This document shows, piece by piece, positions 1 through 7,211 of a DNA stretch of 27,600 nucleotides. Position 1 is the first letter of the stretch; every line of letters starts with the position of its first letter. The position numbers and the translations under genes are program-made. The stretch is from a virus, in the IMG/VR virus record IMGVR_UViG_3300037237_000493, positions 1-27,600 of that record; one strand, written 5' to 3'. Below the pieces are notes generated by a model. The model worked only from the letters and a program-made list of their open reading frames with translations, had not been told where the DNA came from and ran no database searches.

Positions 1-537
1 TTAATCGTCCCCTAGTTCCGGGAAAATATCGTCAAACATTTTCTTTGCCTTTTCTTTAACATCTTCAACATCCTTATTTTTATTACTTATCATTAAATAA
101 GTGCTGTGTTCAAAATCCCTATGATGGGTAAATGTTTCTAAGCCGAATAAACGTACGATTGCATCCCGATAAACCCTAAATCGTTTAGTGACGTTTTTTG
201 CCTCAATATAATTAATATCTGTTTTAACAATATGCGCCCCTAAAAAACCAAAACTTGCACTTGGGTTTTCGTTATATATTGAAAGCATAATTCTAATACA
301 GGTAGAAATAACTTTGGCACATTTTTGCTCATTAGTAAGTAGATTATACCTTAATGGGTTGCTTTTGTTCTTTTTTAGATAATATTTAATTATATAAATC
401 TCATAAGAATACACCTCTACTTCGACAAGGTAATAATTACCTGATCTAAAGCTGTAAGTTATAATTTCCTTTAAATACTTTTTGTTGTGTGCCTTATCTA
501 CACCTACCTTGCAAAATCTGTAATAGGTTTCAAACAC
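1..537 (-). CDS. Conserved Bacteroidota hypothetical protein, possibly the 3' part of a broken gene
   Basis: The frame encodes 178 residues and ends with TAA at the window edge. I do not recognise a named domain. The middle (LLTNEQKCAKVISTCIRI, then NPSASFGFLGA and TKRFRVYRDAIVRLFG) has the look of a conserved Bacteroidota family, distantly reminiscent of DUF6934-type proteins, but this is only an impression. No signal peptide or membrane segment is visible. The first available start is GTG at 537, directly after a TAA that closes the upstream 60-codon frame in the same phase. That arrangement fits one gene interrupted by a nonsense codon better than two genes, although an internal start cannot be excluded. 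It would be transcribed from the promoter at 796-826, separately from the lysis genes. Confidence 0.55.
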   Translation of the reverse strand: MFETYYRFCKVGVDKAHNKKYLKEIITYSFRSGNYYLVEVEVYSYEIYIIKYYLKKNKSNPLRYNLLTNEQKCAKVISTCIRIMLSIYNENPSASFGFLGAHIVKTDINYIEAKNVTKRFRVYRDAIVRLFGLETFTHHRDFEHSTYLMISNKNKDVEDVKEKAKKMFDDIFPELGDD

Positions 538-720
538 TTACGGAAGTAAATATTTGTATACAGACGGGCGAATAGAATTAACCTCTTCGATAGTTACCTT
601 TACTAAATTTGATTTGGCAATCAGTGTTAACTTACCTCTTCTAACCGAGGTTTGATTTGACATAGCATATTTATCCCGGTATGGAGCTGTTGACCTGTTA
701 AAATATCCCATTTGTCGCAT
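538..720 (-). CDS. 60-residue ORF, in frame with the downstream 178-residue ORF
   Basis: A basic 60-residue frame starting at ATG 720, the first good start downstream of the promoter at 796-826, with a leader of roughly 70 nt. It ends at TAA 540-538 and the same frame then stays open for 178 more codons. No domain is recognised. It is either a true small protein (it has basic residues but no clear DNA-binding motif) or the N-terminal part of a 239-codon gene interrupted by a stop. The shared frame, zero spacing and lack of a separate start signal for the downstream part favour the second reading. Confidence 0.4.
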   Translation of the reverse strand: MRQMGYFNRSTAPYRDKYAMSNQTSVRRGKLTLIAKSNLVKVTIEEVNSIRPSVYKYLLP

Positions 721-795
721 TTTTTATATTTACTGTTTTTATCTATGACAATAAAAAGCAAGCAAAGTTTCGTCAAGTATCTCAATTTTTCCTCA

Positions 796-826
796 CAAAT
801 GTAAATTTAATTTACACTCTGTCAAA
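796..826 (-). promoter_or_regulatory. Bacteroidota-type promoter for the leftward gene(s) at 1-720
   Basis: On the minus strand, TTTG (826-823) is followed after exactly 19 nt by TACATTTG (803-796), a full match to the Bacteroidota consensus TTTG / TAnnTTTG. Transcription would start near 787-790 and read into the ATG at 720. Confidence 0.7.
800..816. promoter_or_regulatory. 17-bp palindrome overlapping the -7 box
   Basis: TGTAAATTTAATTTACA is a perfect inverted repeat (7-bp arms, 3-bp centre) lying over the -7 element and spacer of the promoter at 796-826. This is where a repressor would block polymerase. Which protein binds it is unknown, and its AT-richness means chance cannot be ruled out. 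Confidence 0.45.
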
Positions 827-936
827 ATATTATACATTTATACGGATAAAGTTACAAAAGGATTGATCGTTATCAGGAAGATTATTTTCTGCGTTTACCG
901 ATTTTTCGAATGACTGAAATTTTACCGTTTAATCAC

Positions 937-1578
937 TTAATGAAAAACACTGCTAACAATCCCTCCTCCACTAAAAAATCCATAAATCTTAGCTCCAAGA
1001 TAGATAGCTATTAGCAAACACAAGGCAATTATCCAGTAAAGACGGTGTATTGATTTTGTATTTTCATCCTGAAGGGCTTTCTGCAATTTTTCCTTATCCT
1101 GGCCATCATCCGCAATTTGAGTTGTCAATGCTATTACTTTGGCGGTGTTTGTTCTGATTTTTGTAAAAGTAGTTTTAATCGTATCTACTCCGCAGGGGTT
1201 ATAAATTGCTTTAATACCACTTAATTGTACGGAAAGACTGTTTATAAAGTTATTTGCCTTGTTTAACTGTCCTTTTGTAAAGTTAAGCTGCCCTACCAGG
1301 TCAGTTATTTTGTATTGTTTTTGATCAACTATTTCCTTAGCCGAATCCAAAAGCATTTCAAGGTTAGTTAGCGCCGGCTTATAATTTACTTCTTTACCCC
1401 TGGCTGTATCACTCTTTACACTAATCGTGCTATCTGCTACAGGGAATTTATCACCACAATATTTGGCGGCCTCGTTGGGATACTTATCGAAAATTTGCCT
1501 GGCTTTAAAAACCTGCCTATCGACCGATGAACACCCTGTAATTATACAAACCACTAATAACAATAAATATTTCTTCAT
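937..1578 (-). CDS. Candidate unimolecular spanin (lipoprotein with C-terminal membrane anchor)
   Basis: The 213-residue protein has a lipoprotein signal peptide at residues 1-16 with lipobox ITGC (Cys16). This is followed by Ser-Ser, so export to the outer membrane is expected. A periplasmic stretch follows with helical, coiled-coil-like character around residues 70-175 and two cysteines (41 and 129). A hydrophobic segment at about 181-203 forms a C-terminal transmembrane helix. An N-terminal lipid anchor plus a C-terminal membrane anchor is the architecture of u-spanins such as T1 gp11, which bridge both membranes and fuse them at the end of lysis. It is the last gene of the lysis cassette, after endolysin and holin, which supports the role. 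It is longer than T1 gp11. No sequence homology to a known spanin is claimed. Confidence 0.6.
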   Translation of the reverse strand: MKKYLLLLVVCIITGCSSVDRQVFKARQIFDKYPNEAAKYCGDKFPVADSTISVKSDTARGKEVNYKPALTNLEMLLDSAKEIVDQKQYKITDLVGQLNFTKGQLNKANNFINSLSVQLSGIKAIYNPCGVDTIKTTFTKIRTNTAKVIALTTQIADDGQDKEKLQKALQDENTKSIHRLYWIIALCLLIAIYLGAKIYGFFSGGGIVSSVFH

Positions 1579-1620
1579 TTCATAAGTTTTAAATCTGTGT
1601 AATAAAATAAACCTGTCAAA

Positions 1621-1827
1621 TCAGCGATCAATTTTTTGCTTCCTGATCTCCATAACCCTTAACCAAACAGTAAGCATAGCTACAATTAATCCCATCCAGA
1701 TTCCCAGGCCGGCTACCCATTTTAACACCAAGTCGTCTGTAAACAATTTCTTTAATAAATATAAAACGCCGCTTGTTAAGCCTCCGGCAATACCTATCTC
1801 TGGTTTTTGATTTAAAATATTTATCAT
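1621..1827 (-). CDS. Holin-like small membrane protein
   Basis: This 68-residue protein has two hydrophobic segments (about 11-26 and 36-57) joined by a short charged turn (KKLFTDD), and a basic C-terminus (RKQKIDR). That fits a class II holin, which forms holes in the inner membrane and releases the endolysin. It lies 22 bp after the endolysin, whose lack of a signal peptide means a holin is needed. The function is inferred from topology and position only. Confidence 0.65.
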   Translation of the reverse strand: MINILNQKPEIGIAGGLTSGVLYLLKKLFTDDLVLKWVAGLGIWMGLIVAMLTVWLRVMEIRKQKIDR

Positions 1828-1849
1828 TTTTTTTGTTATTTTTTAGCTT

Positions 1850-2311
1850 TTACGACAGGAATAACCGGCTTTCTTCTTTTCGGCGCTGTACCAGTGTATC
1901 GCAAATTATTTTTTTGCCGGTTTGGGGGTCGGTGATTTTGTCCCAGGCCAAAAAATGACTGGCAGCTTCGGCGTAATTCTTTTCGTTTAGCTTTACTAAT
2001 AATGTTGATCCTTTAAGCGCCCCAGCGCCTTCATTATAGCAAAATGACACCAATGCATCAAATTGATTCTGTGTAATTGGCGCTTTGACGTGTTCATTAA
2101 CAGCTGATTCATATTGACCAAGCGTATTGCGGAACAGTGCATCAGCCTGTGTTTCGCTCGCGAGCTTATCACCAGGCTTTACAAATTTTCCGTCATGATA
2201 GCGGGTTGAGCCATAGCCTATGGTCCAAACCCCGGCAACATCCCGATAGGCTTCAAGCCGCAGGCCTTCGAAGTTTTTAATTATTTTAAATCCGTTTTCA
2301 CTTAGTTCCAT
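1850..2311 (-). CDS. Phage endolysin, GH24 lysozyme (T4/P22 type)
   Basis: The 153-residue protein cleaves the glycan strands of peptidoglycan. The N-terminal GH24 signature is clear: Glu15 in NFEG, Asp24 in YRD and Thr30 in VWTIGYGST, with the family spacing E-x8-D-x5-T. The later QFDALVSFCYNEGAGAL segment is the typical second conserved block. The length is normal for T4-type lysozymes. There is no signal peptide or N-terminal anchor, so release depends on the holin at 1621-1827. It sits in the lysis cassette at the end of the late operon. Confidence 0.93.
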   Translation of the reverse strand: MELSENGFKIIKNFEGLRLEAYRDVAGVWTIGYGSTRYHDGKFVKPGDKLASETQADALFRNTLGQYESAVNEHVKAPITQNQFDALVSFCYNEGAGALKGSTLLVKLNEKNYAEAASHFLAWDKITDPQTGKKIICDTLVQRRKEESRLFLS

Positions 2312-2405
2312 ATTTTTGTTTTTAGAAGTTTTGATTTGTTAGTAAAAGTTTACTGGTTTGTTAGCTTCACTCCGCCCTCGCCCCCGATAGCTATCAGCGG
2401 GAGGG

Positions 2406-2626
2406 TTAAGAGTTTCGAGTGTTCGAAACTCTTAAAAAGCAGTGGGTGAGTGCGATTTCTTCCTTGGGGAAGGTGGAGGTAGGGGTTTAGCGAACTTTTT
2501 TGGCTGGTTGATCCGATGTTAATTCCTGCTGGAAAAACGGCGAAACCCCTCCCTGCCATTGCACTCATCCCGGCAGCAACCCTCCCCGAGGAGGGAATTT
2601 AACTGCAATTTCATGTTTCGAACACT
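2406..2626. repeat. MITE-like dispersed-repeat insertion between lysis genes
   Basis: This spacer has nested inverted repeats. A perfect 13-bp hairpin (TTAAGAGTTTCGA at 2406-2418, 4-nt loop, complement at 2423-2435) stands at its left end. A 12-bp inverted pair AGTGTTCGAAAC (2418-2429) and GTTTCGAACACT (2615-2626) bounds about 210 bp. Inside are two diverged, oppositely oriented modules, each with a GTGAGTGC(A/G)AT block and an AGGGGTTT block (about 2441-2492 and 2538-2575), plus a CCCTCC/GGAGGG hairpin (2580-2595). It has the look of non-coding intergenic repeats seen in Sphingobacteriaceae genomes. The open frames across it are not genes. Confidence 0.55.
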
Positions 2627-2673
2627 TAAGGTTAAAGGTTAAGAACTTTAGGCTTTTTGTTTTCACCTTTGGC

Positions 2674-2895
2674 CTATAATACAGGTGTAACAGTTTGGGC
2701 AGGTGTAAAGAAATTTTTGCCCAGGTAGGATAATCCGGATGCGAAGGCGACACCGGAAATTGTTTTCCAGTTAAAAGTTAATGAGCCGGCCTGGACACTT
2801 GTTTCGACGGCTGCGATAACAGCTCCGCCAACGGCAACTAAAAGTCCTTTTCCTAAATCCTTAAAGTCTAAAGTGAATAATGGTGAAGTTTTCAT
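2674..2895 (-). CDS. Small membrane protein of the lysis region (second holin candidate)
   Basis: The 73-residue protein has a short hydrophilic start, a hydrophobic small-residue-rich helix at about 18-37 (GLLVAVGGAVIAAVETSVQAG) and a second, weaker one at about 46-60. It resembles small proteins that commonly precede endolysins in Bacteroidota phages. Function unknown; holin or holin partner is a positional guess. It is the first gene of the lysis group and is separated from the endolysin by the repeat at 2406-2626. Confidence 0.65.
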   Translation of the reverse strand: MKTSPLFTLDFKDLGKGLLVAVGGAVIAAVETSVQAGSLTFNWKTISGVAFASGLSYLGKNFFTPAQTVTPVL

Positions 2896-2976
2896 GAATT
2901 TGTTTTTATATGGTTATTGTCAATGTTAAACTGTTATTTGTTTCATGGAGTAGTTAATTTTTTGTTTATTTGACCC

Positions 2977-3063
2977 ATGTCAAAAGATAAAATTGTTAGT
3001 ATTCAATATCTTAGAGGATTAGCCGCTTTAGGTGTTGTTTGTTGTCATTATGGCTTATTTTAA
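2977..3063 (+). pseudogene. Truncated acyltransferase-3 (OafA-type) gene, N-terminal stub
   Basis: On the plus strand, opposite to all neighbours, a 28-codon frame starts at ATG 2977 and stops at TAA 3061-3063. It contains SIQYLRGLAALGVVCCHYG, the first transmembrane helix of the acyltransferase-3 family, including the conserved Arg13 and His24 with ten residues between them (the R-X10-H motif of OafA). The family is normally over 330 residues with about ten membrane helices, so this is only the first few percent. The stub stops 4 bp before the end of the convergent fibre gene, suggesting recombination replaced the rest. Intact relatives acetylate O-antigen or exopolysaccharide and occur in phages as conversion genes. 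Confidence 0.6.
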
Positions 3064-3067
3064 AAAA

Positions 3068-4864
3068 CTATGGGTTAGTTAATGAAAATCCATTTGAATT
3101 TAAAGTAGCTGGCGATGTAAGTGTATAAGTCCCTTTTACAGATACATTACCCAATAATCGCTTAGCACCCGAACCATTCAGTATAAGATTTTGATATCCT
3201 GGGGTTGCATCTGATGGCATAGTTATATCCTGATTTCCCGATGCGCCATATATAAAAGTATTTGCTACTTGATTACAATAAAGCTTACCTGTTTGCATAG
3301 GTTGTTGAGCATTTAGATAAGTCATTGCTCCTTTATTTATAAAAATGGAATTTGCATTATCTCCGTTTAAAGTACCTGACATGCCCTGATTACTTCCAAC
3401 TCCGACTGTACCTTCTAAAAAGGCAACTGAAATAGCACCGCTTATCAACATGTTAGCAGCCCATAAACCGCCATTATTTATACCGAAATCAATATTTTGA
3501 TTATTAGTTGTAAACGTAAACGTCCCAGCACCTGTATATGTAAAATTACAGTGGGTCGTTAATCCCCCTCTAAATTCAATGTTAGGATTTCCAATTCTTA
3601 AGTCTACTCCTGTAGTTGAGTCAGCACCATTCGCAAAATAGGCTAATCCTATAAATAGAATATTACAAAACGCGTTTGCTTTAAAACTACCTTGATTTGT
3701 GAATTGACCCATCACTGTTAGATTATATCCGTTACACTCATAGACACATGCAGTGACGCTTCCATTAACTATAAGTGTTTTATTTATAATTGTATTTCCA
3801 CTTTGGCTTTTTATACCGGTTCCATCAATAATTAAATTTGCATATGTTGTAAAAGGCAATGTGCTGTTACCCGTAAACATGTACCCAATTGTTGATGCAG
3901 AAGTATACATGTAATTAAATACGCCAGTTGTCATAGGCAACATGTTGATATTTAAATACAATGTGCCGCTATTATTAAAGGTAGAGCCAGCAACCGTGCC
4001 GTTAAGTGTATTGTTTAACTGAAAAGAAGAGCCTCCTGTTAATGTTACAGTAATTCCGCCTTGTATGGTAGTGGGGCCAGCCCAATTTCCGCTCAAATAA
4101 GCAGAAGAAGTGATTGTCTGATTGTTGGTTGTAAAGGATATATTACCCGTGCCTGTTTTTAATAAAAACGTAGAAATATTTACGCCGCCTCTAAATTCTA
4201 TATTGGGGTTTCCGCCGCTTAAATCAATATTGCCCTCAAAGTCTACTGACCCAACAAATAATAAATTTCCAGCGCCTGATTTATAGAATGTGCAAAGGGC
4301 ATGAAACCCTAAAGTTGAAGCACCGTTTACTGTTAAATTATATACTCCACAATCATAATTACTCTGTTGGTTAAACGTCCCAGCTATAATTAAATTAGAC
4401 GTTTGCAATTTTAAGCCGGTACCTTGCGTTGTTAAGCTCCCATAAGCCAGAGACATTACGCTTTGTGTGTAAGCAGTACTATTATAAATCATATAGCTGC
4501 TTGTGGATGCACTATAATTAACTATTGTATTATTGTACCCATTTAAAATTAAGTTAGTATTTGAGGCTGTTTGATCAACTGTCCCTGTAATTTGAATGTC
4601 GCCATTTACTGTTAAAGAAATTGATGCAGCTATCGATAAATAACCGTTCCCATAAAGATTGTTAATAGTCGCATTAATATCTAATGAGACATTATTATTT
4701 ATCCATATATTATCTCCAGCCTGGGGCCAAAGCGTATTCTTTTTATCCAAAGCATTACTTACCCATGTATTAGGATCACTCCACGCGCCATCCTTAACGG
4801 AAAACCAGGTGTTAACCTTTCTGAATAAAAATATATTAGTTTGACCTACAGTTACTGCTATCAT
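3068..4864 (-). CDS. Phage tail fibre / receptor-binding-type protein with long beta repeats
   Basis: The 598-residue protein is rich in Asn, Gly, Thr and Ser and predicted all-beta. The N-terminus has GAWSDPNTW (about 26-34), as in G8-like surface domains. The rest is a tandem repeat of about 207 residues: GNPNIEFRGG occurs at 218-227 and 425-434, FTTNNQ follows each, and NLIIDGTGIK / NLILNGSGAK recur near 343 and 559, with a degenerate earlier copy near 146. This suggests a beta-helix or beta-solenoid spike. No signal peptide is seen. It is the last structural gene before lysis, the usual place for host-recognition proteins. The enzymatic or receptor function is not known. Confidence 0.65.
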   Translation of the reverse strand: MIAVTVGQTNIFLFRKVNTWFSVKDGAWSDPNTWVSNALDKKNTLWPQAGDNIWINNNVSLDINATINNLYGNGYLSIAASISLTVNGDIQITGTVDQTASNTNLILNGYNNTIVNYSASTSSYMIYNSTAYTQSVMSLAYGSLTTQGTGLKLQTSNLIIAGTFNQQSNYDCGVYNLTVNGASTLGFHALCTFYKSGAGNLLFVGSVDFEGNIDLSGGNPNIEFRGGVNISTFLLKTGTGNISFTTNNQTITSSAYLSGNWAGPTTIQGGITVTLTGGSSFQLNNTLNGTVAGSTFNNSGTLYLNINMLPMTTGVFNYMYTSASTIGYMFTGNSTLPFTTYANLIIDGTGIKSQSGNTIINKTLIVNGSVTACVYECNGYNLTVMGQFTNQGSFKANAFCNILFIGLAYFANGADSTTGVDLRIGNPNIEFRGGLTTHCNFTYTGAGTFTFTTNNQNIDFGINNGGLWAANMLISGAISVAFLEGTVGVGSNQGMSGTLNGDNANSIFINKGAMTYLNAQQPMQTGKLYCNQVANTFIYGASGNQDITMPSDATPGYQNLILNGSGAKRLLGNVSVKGTYTLTSPATLNSNGFSLTNP

Positions 4865-4888
4865 TTTTTTAGCTTTTAGTCATTGGGA

Positions 4889-4961
4889 ATTAGCCGTTAG
4901 CTTTTTTTGATTACTTATTTTCAACTCTTATTTAGTTAACAGCCAATAGCTATCAGCTAAT
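4889..4961. repeat. Hairpin-forming intercistronic spacer
   Basis: ATTAGCCGTTAGCT (4889-4902) and AGCTATCAGCTAAT (4948-4961) are complementary at 12 of 14 positions and are surrounded by more TTAGC/GCTAA words. It could form a stem-loop in late mRNA between the two virion genes. Confidence 0.45.
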
Positions 4962-4969
4962 AGCTATCC

Positions 4970-5401
4970 TTAGAAACTTCTTAATTTTGCCGTTACCCAA
5001 ACGTCTGCTGTTAAAGCTGCTTTATTCCTTACATAAACAGAAATACCGCTTTCTAAAGTTATAAGCCTGTTACCGGCTAAATCCAGATCGAATAATAGTG
5101 GCATTAGCGCGGCCAATGATGCAAGTAAAACCGCGCCTGTATTTCCTGCATTTGCCGGAACTGTTATTTGCGCCCTGTTATTTTGAACAGTCGAATTTGA
5201 ACCTGTTGCGCAAATTATAATATCAAAATTTACTGCCGCTGTACCTAAATTTCTAAATAGTAAATCCAACAATACGCTTGCATTTGTTGCTCCTGTACAG
5301 ATTAAGGTATCCGTGTTTATTGCAAGCCCCGATGCGAGCTGAACCGATGGGTAAGTTCCTGTAAGTGTGGCAAATGCCAATTGATTTGATGAAGTATTCA
5401 T
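4970..5401 (-). CDS. Predicted virion protein, unknown function
   Basis: The 143-residue protein is rich in Ala, Leu, Thr and Asn with alternating hydrophobic residues, suggesting an all-beta structural protein. No signal peptide or motif is recognised. Its ATG overlaps the stop of the upstream collagen-like fibre gene by one base (TAATG on the coding strand), so translation is probably coupled and the two proteins may act together at the tail tip or as a surface decoration. The role is inferred only from position. Confidence 0.6.
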   Translation of the reverse strand: MNTSSNQLAFATLTGTYPSVQLASGLAINTDTLICTGATNASVLLDLLFRNLGTAAVNFDIIICATGSNSTVQNNRAQITVPANAGNTGAVLLASLAALMPLLFDLDLAGNRLITLESGISVYVRNKAALTADVWVTAKLRSF

Positions 5402-6480
5402 TACATTACTGATTGATAAAAGTTAAAGGATAATTTTGTAGTACCGCTTATTCCTTGCGGTCCTGCTGGGCCAGTCGGGCCAGTAGCTCCGCTTGCTCCT
5501 GTCAGGCCGGTAGCGCCAGTAGCTCCCGTTGGGCCAACCGCACCGGTTGCTCCCGTGGCACCTGTCGTCCCAGCAACACCGTTTGTTCCCGTGGGGCCTG
5601 TGGCTCCCGTAACGCCCGCTGTACCTGTGGGGCCAGTTGGGCCAACTAATGACGCAAAAAAAACTGCTTGCGAACCTGTGTTTCCGGCGTCAAGCCATAG
5701 CTGGTAAGCTGATTCACCATTAGCTCCGGCAACACCGGCAGCGCCAGTTGCCCCGGTTGAACCTGCCGGACCTGTAGCACCTGCCGAACCTGTTGGACCT
5801 GCTGCTCCTGTGGGGCCTGCCGGGCCAGTTGGGCCAGTAGCCCCGTCATTGCCAACTAATGAAACGCCAGCAGGCCATACTCCTGAAGCTTTAGGACCGA
5901 ACAATACGGAAGTAGAAGTATTTATATAAAAATCGCCGTTTACTCCATTGGCACTATTTGACGGGTTAGCACTTCCGAATAAAACTGTGTTGCCATTTGA
6001 TCCATTTGTACCGTTGACACCTACAGTACCTTGTGGTCCCTGGGGACCTGTAGCCATTGAGAATACCTGTGCCCATGTCCCTGATAATTTACTGTAAAAT
6101 ATTCCTGTCAGGGTATTGATGTAACTGTCAGAATTTTTCCCTGTTGACGATCCTGGTAAGCCGGCACCATAAAGCAAAGTACCATCGGCGGCATTGGCAG
6201 CCGGAAGAGTGTAAGCAATTATCCATGTACCGGATACTTTTTGAGCAAACGATCCCGCTGCAGTGTTTACAAATACATCGCCATTATTGCCAATTGTGTT
6301 TTGAGGTAAAGTGTTACCAAAAGAAATGTTAGCGCCTGTTATAAGATAAGTTTGCAGGAACTGCAACAATAGCGTAAAAGTATATTGATAATCGGTTCCG
6401 CTATCAACAAGTACAGAAATATCCGATCCGTTTATGGAGGATGCTATGGGTAATTCGCTTATTTTTTTATCAGTTGGCAT
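5401..6480 (-). CDS. Collagen-like tail fibre protein
   Basis: The 359-residue protein begins with a short attachment-like domain ([21 protein letters not shown]). Three related modules of the form NGD-(V/F/S)-x-(V/I)-N-T...GxW follow (near 66-87, 115-137 and 181-202). Gly-X-Y collagen tracts occupy about 144-158, 210-256 and 280-347, rich in GPTG, GATG and GPAG. Between the last two lies [24 protein letters not shown]-type sequence, often found inside phage collagen fibres. Such proteins form trimeric fibres on virions. The repetitive DNA is prone to expansion and contraction. The last residues ([11 protein letters not shown]) look like a short C-terminal cap. Confidence 0.8.
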   Translation of the reverse strand: MPTDKKISELPIASSINGSDISVLVDSGTDYQYTFTLLLQFLQTYLITGANISFGNTLPQNTIGNNGDVFVNTAAGSFAQKVSGTWIIAYTLPAANAADGTLLYGAGLPGSSTGKNSDSYINTLTGIFYSKLSGTWAQVFSMATGPQGPQGTVGVNGTNGSNGNTVLFGSANPSNSANGVNGDFYINTSTSVLFGPKASGVWPAGVSLVGNDGATGPTGPAGPTGAAGPTGSAGATGPAGSTGATGAAGVAGANGESAYQLWLDAGNTGSQAVFFASLVGPTGPTGTAGVTGATGPTGTNGVAGTTGATGATGAVGPTGATGATGLTGASGATGPTGPAGPQGISGTTKLSFNFYQSVM

Positions 6481-6496
6481 TGGATTATTGGATTAT

Positions 6497-6542
6497 TTTG
6501 TCTGAACCAGGATTAAACAGATTTATAAGATTTTCAGGATTT
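6497..6542. repeat. Copy of a Bacteroidota dispersed intergenic repeat
   Basis: The stretch starting TTTTGTCTGAACCAGGATT and ending TTTTCAGGATTTG has the form of a repeat I recall from intergenic regions of Bacteroidota chromosomes. It lies between fibre and connector genes. Recognition is from memory and was not checked by a search. Confidence 0.4.
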
Positions 6543-6578
6543 GAGTCTTGTTAACCTTTATCGAATCGTGTAAAACAA

Positions 6579-7211
6579 TTAATTCATAAATTCATTAAGG
6601 GGTAAAAAATCATCCAATCCAGACTGGCTAAACCCAGAAGGATAATTGAAATCGTTTTTATCAATGCCTCTGATGCGCGGGCCTGCTTGCCGGCTGCTTT
6701 TGTTTTTGCCGTTATAATGCCATAACGGGAAATCATCTTTGTTATCCCAAAGAAATTTCTCTACTTCGTTTGCATGTGCGTTGGCAACGCTGCGTTGTTG
6801 CTGAACTAATTTTACTATGTCTTTTGGGGCCACCGGATCGCCATTATCGTGATGCTTTACTACGGGGCCTGTAGCTGTATAATGCACGGCATCGGCTTCA
6901 ATGAAACGCGCAAAAGTAAAATATACCAGTGTTGGTAACAGTCCTTCGTATAAAACTATATGACCGTAACGGTCCAGATATTCACTACCGTTTAACAAAT
7001 CTATATATGGCTGCGGGGCAGTACTTTTTACGGTGCCGTCATCATTAAAATTCTGTATAAAATCATAATACAACGCATGGCCTAAAAATGGTTTCAAATC
7101 TAAATCCTGCGCTTTTTTTATAAACACGTTTAAACGCCCGGGCTTTACGTTAACAGAAATATCTTCGTAATTCTGAAACGTTGTTTGATTTATTAAATAT
7201 ATCTGAGTCAT
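6579..7211 (-). CDS. DUF6712-like phage protein, probable head-tail connector component
   Basis: This 210-residue protein resembles the DUF6712 family, found next to portal genes in Bacteroidota phages: N-terminal FIKKAQDLDLKPFLGHALYYDF, a central LVYFTFARFIEADAVHYT helix and a later VANAHANEVEKFLWDN helix. The helical, soluble make-up fits an adaptor between portal and tail. Its ATG overlaps the portal stop codon (ATGA), so the two are translationally coupled. The role is inferred from context. Confidence 0.65.
   Translation of the reverse strand: MTQIYLINQTTFQNYEDISVNVKPGRLNVFIKKAQDLDLKPFLGHALYYDFIQNFNDDGTVKSTAPQPYIDLLNGSEYLDRYGHIVLYEGLLPTLVYFTFARFIEADAVHYTATGPVVKHHDNGDPVAPKDIVKLVQQQRSVANAHANEVEKFLWDNKDDFPLWHYNGKNKSSRQAGPRIRGIDKNDFNYPSGFSQSGLDDFLPLNEFMN

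Noticed and set aside
2350-2753. Two minus-strand ORFs of 72 and 62 codons
   Set aside because: They cover the non-coding repeat element, and the second overlaps the end of a real gene in another frame.
5455-5855. Open frames in other phases over the collagen-like gene
   Set aside because: They arise from the Gly-X-Y triplet repetition and have biased, non-protein-like composition.
3068-6480. Diversity-generating retroelement target in the fibre genes
   Set aside because: No reverse transcriptase or template repeat is present in the window; repeats are explained by protein modularity.
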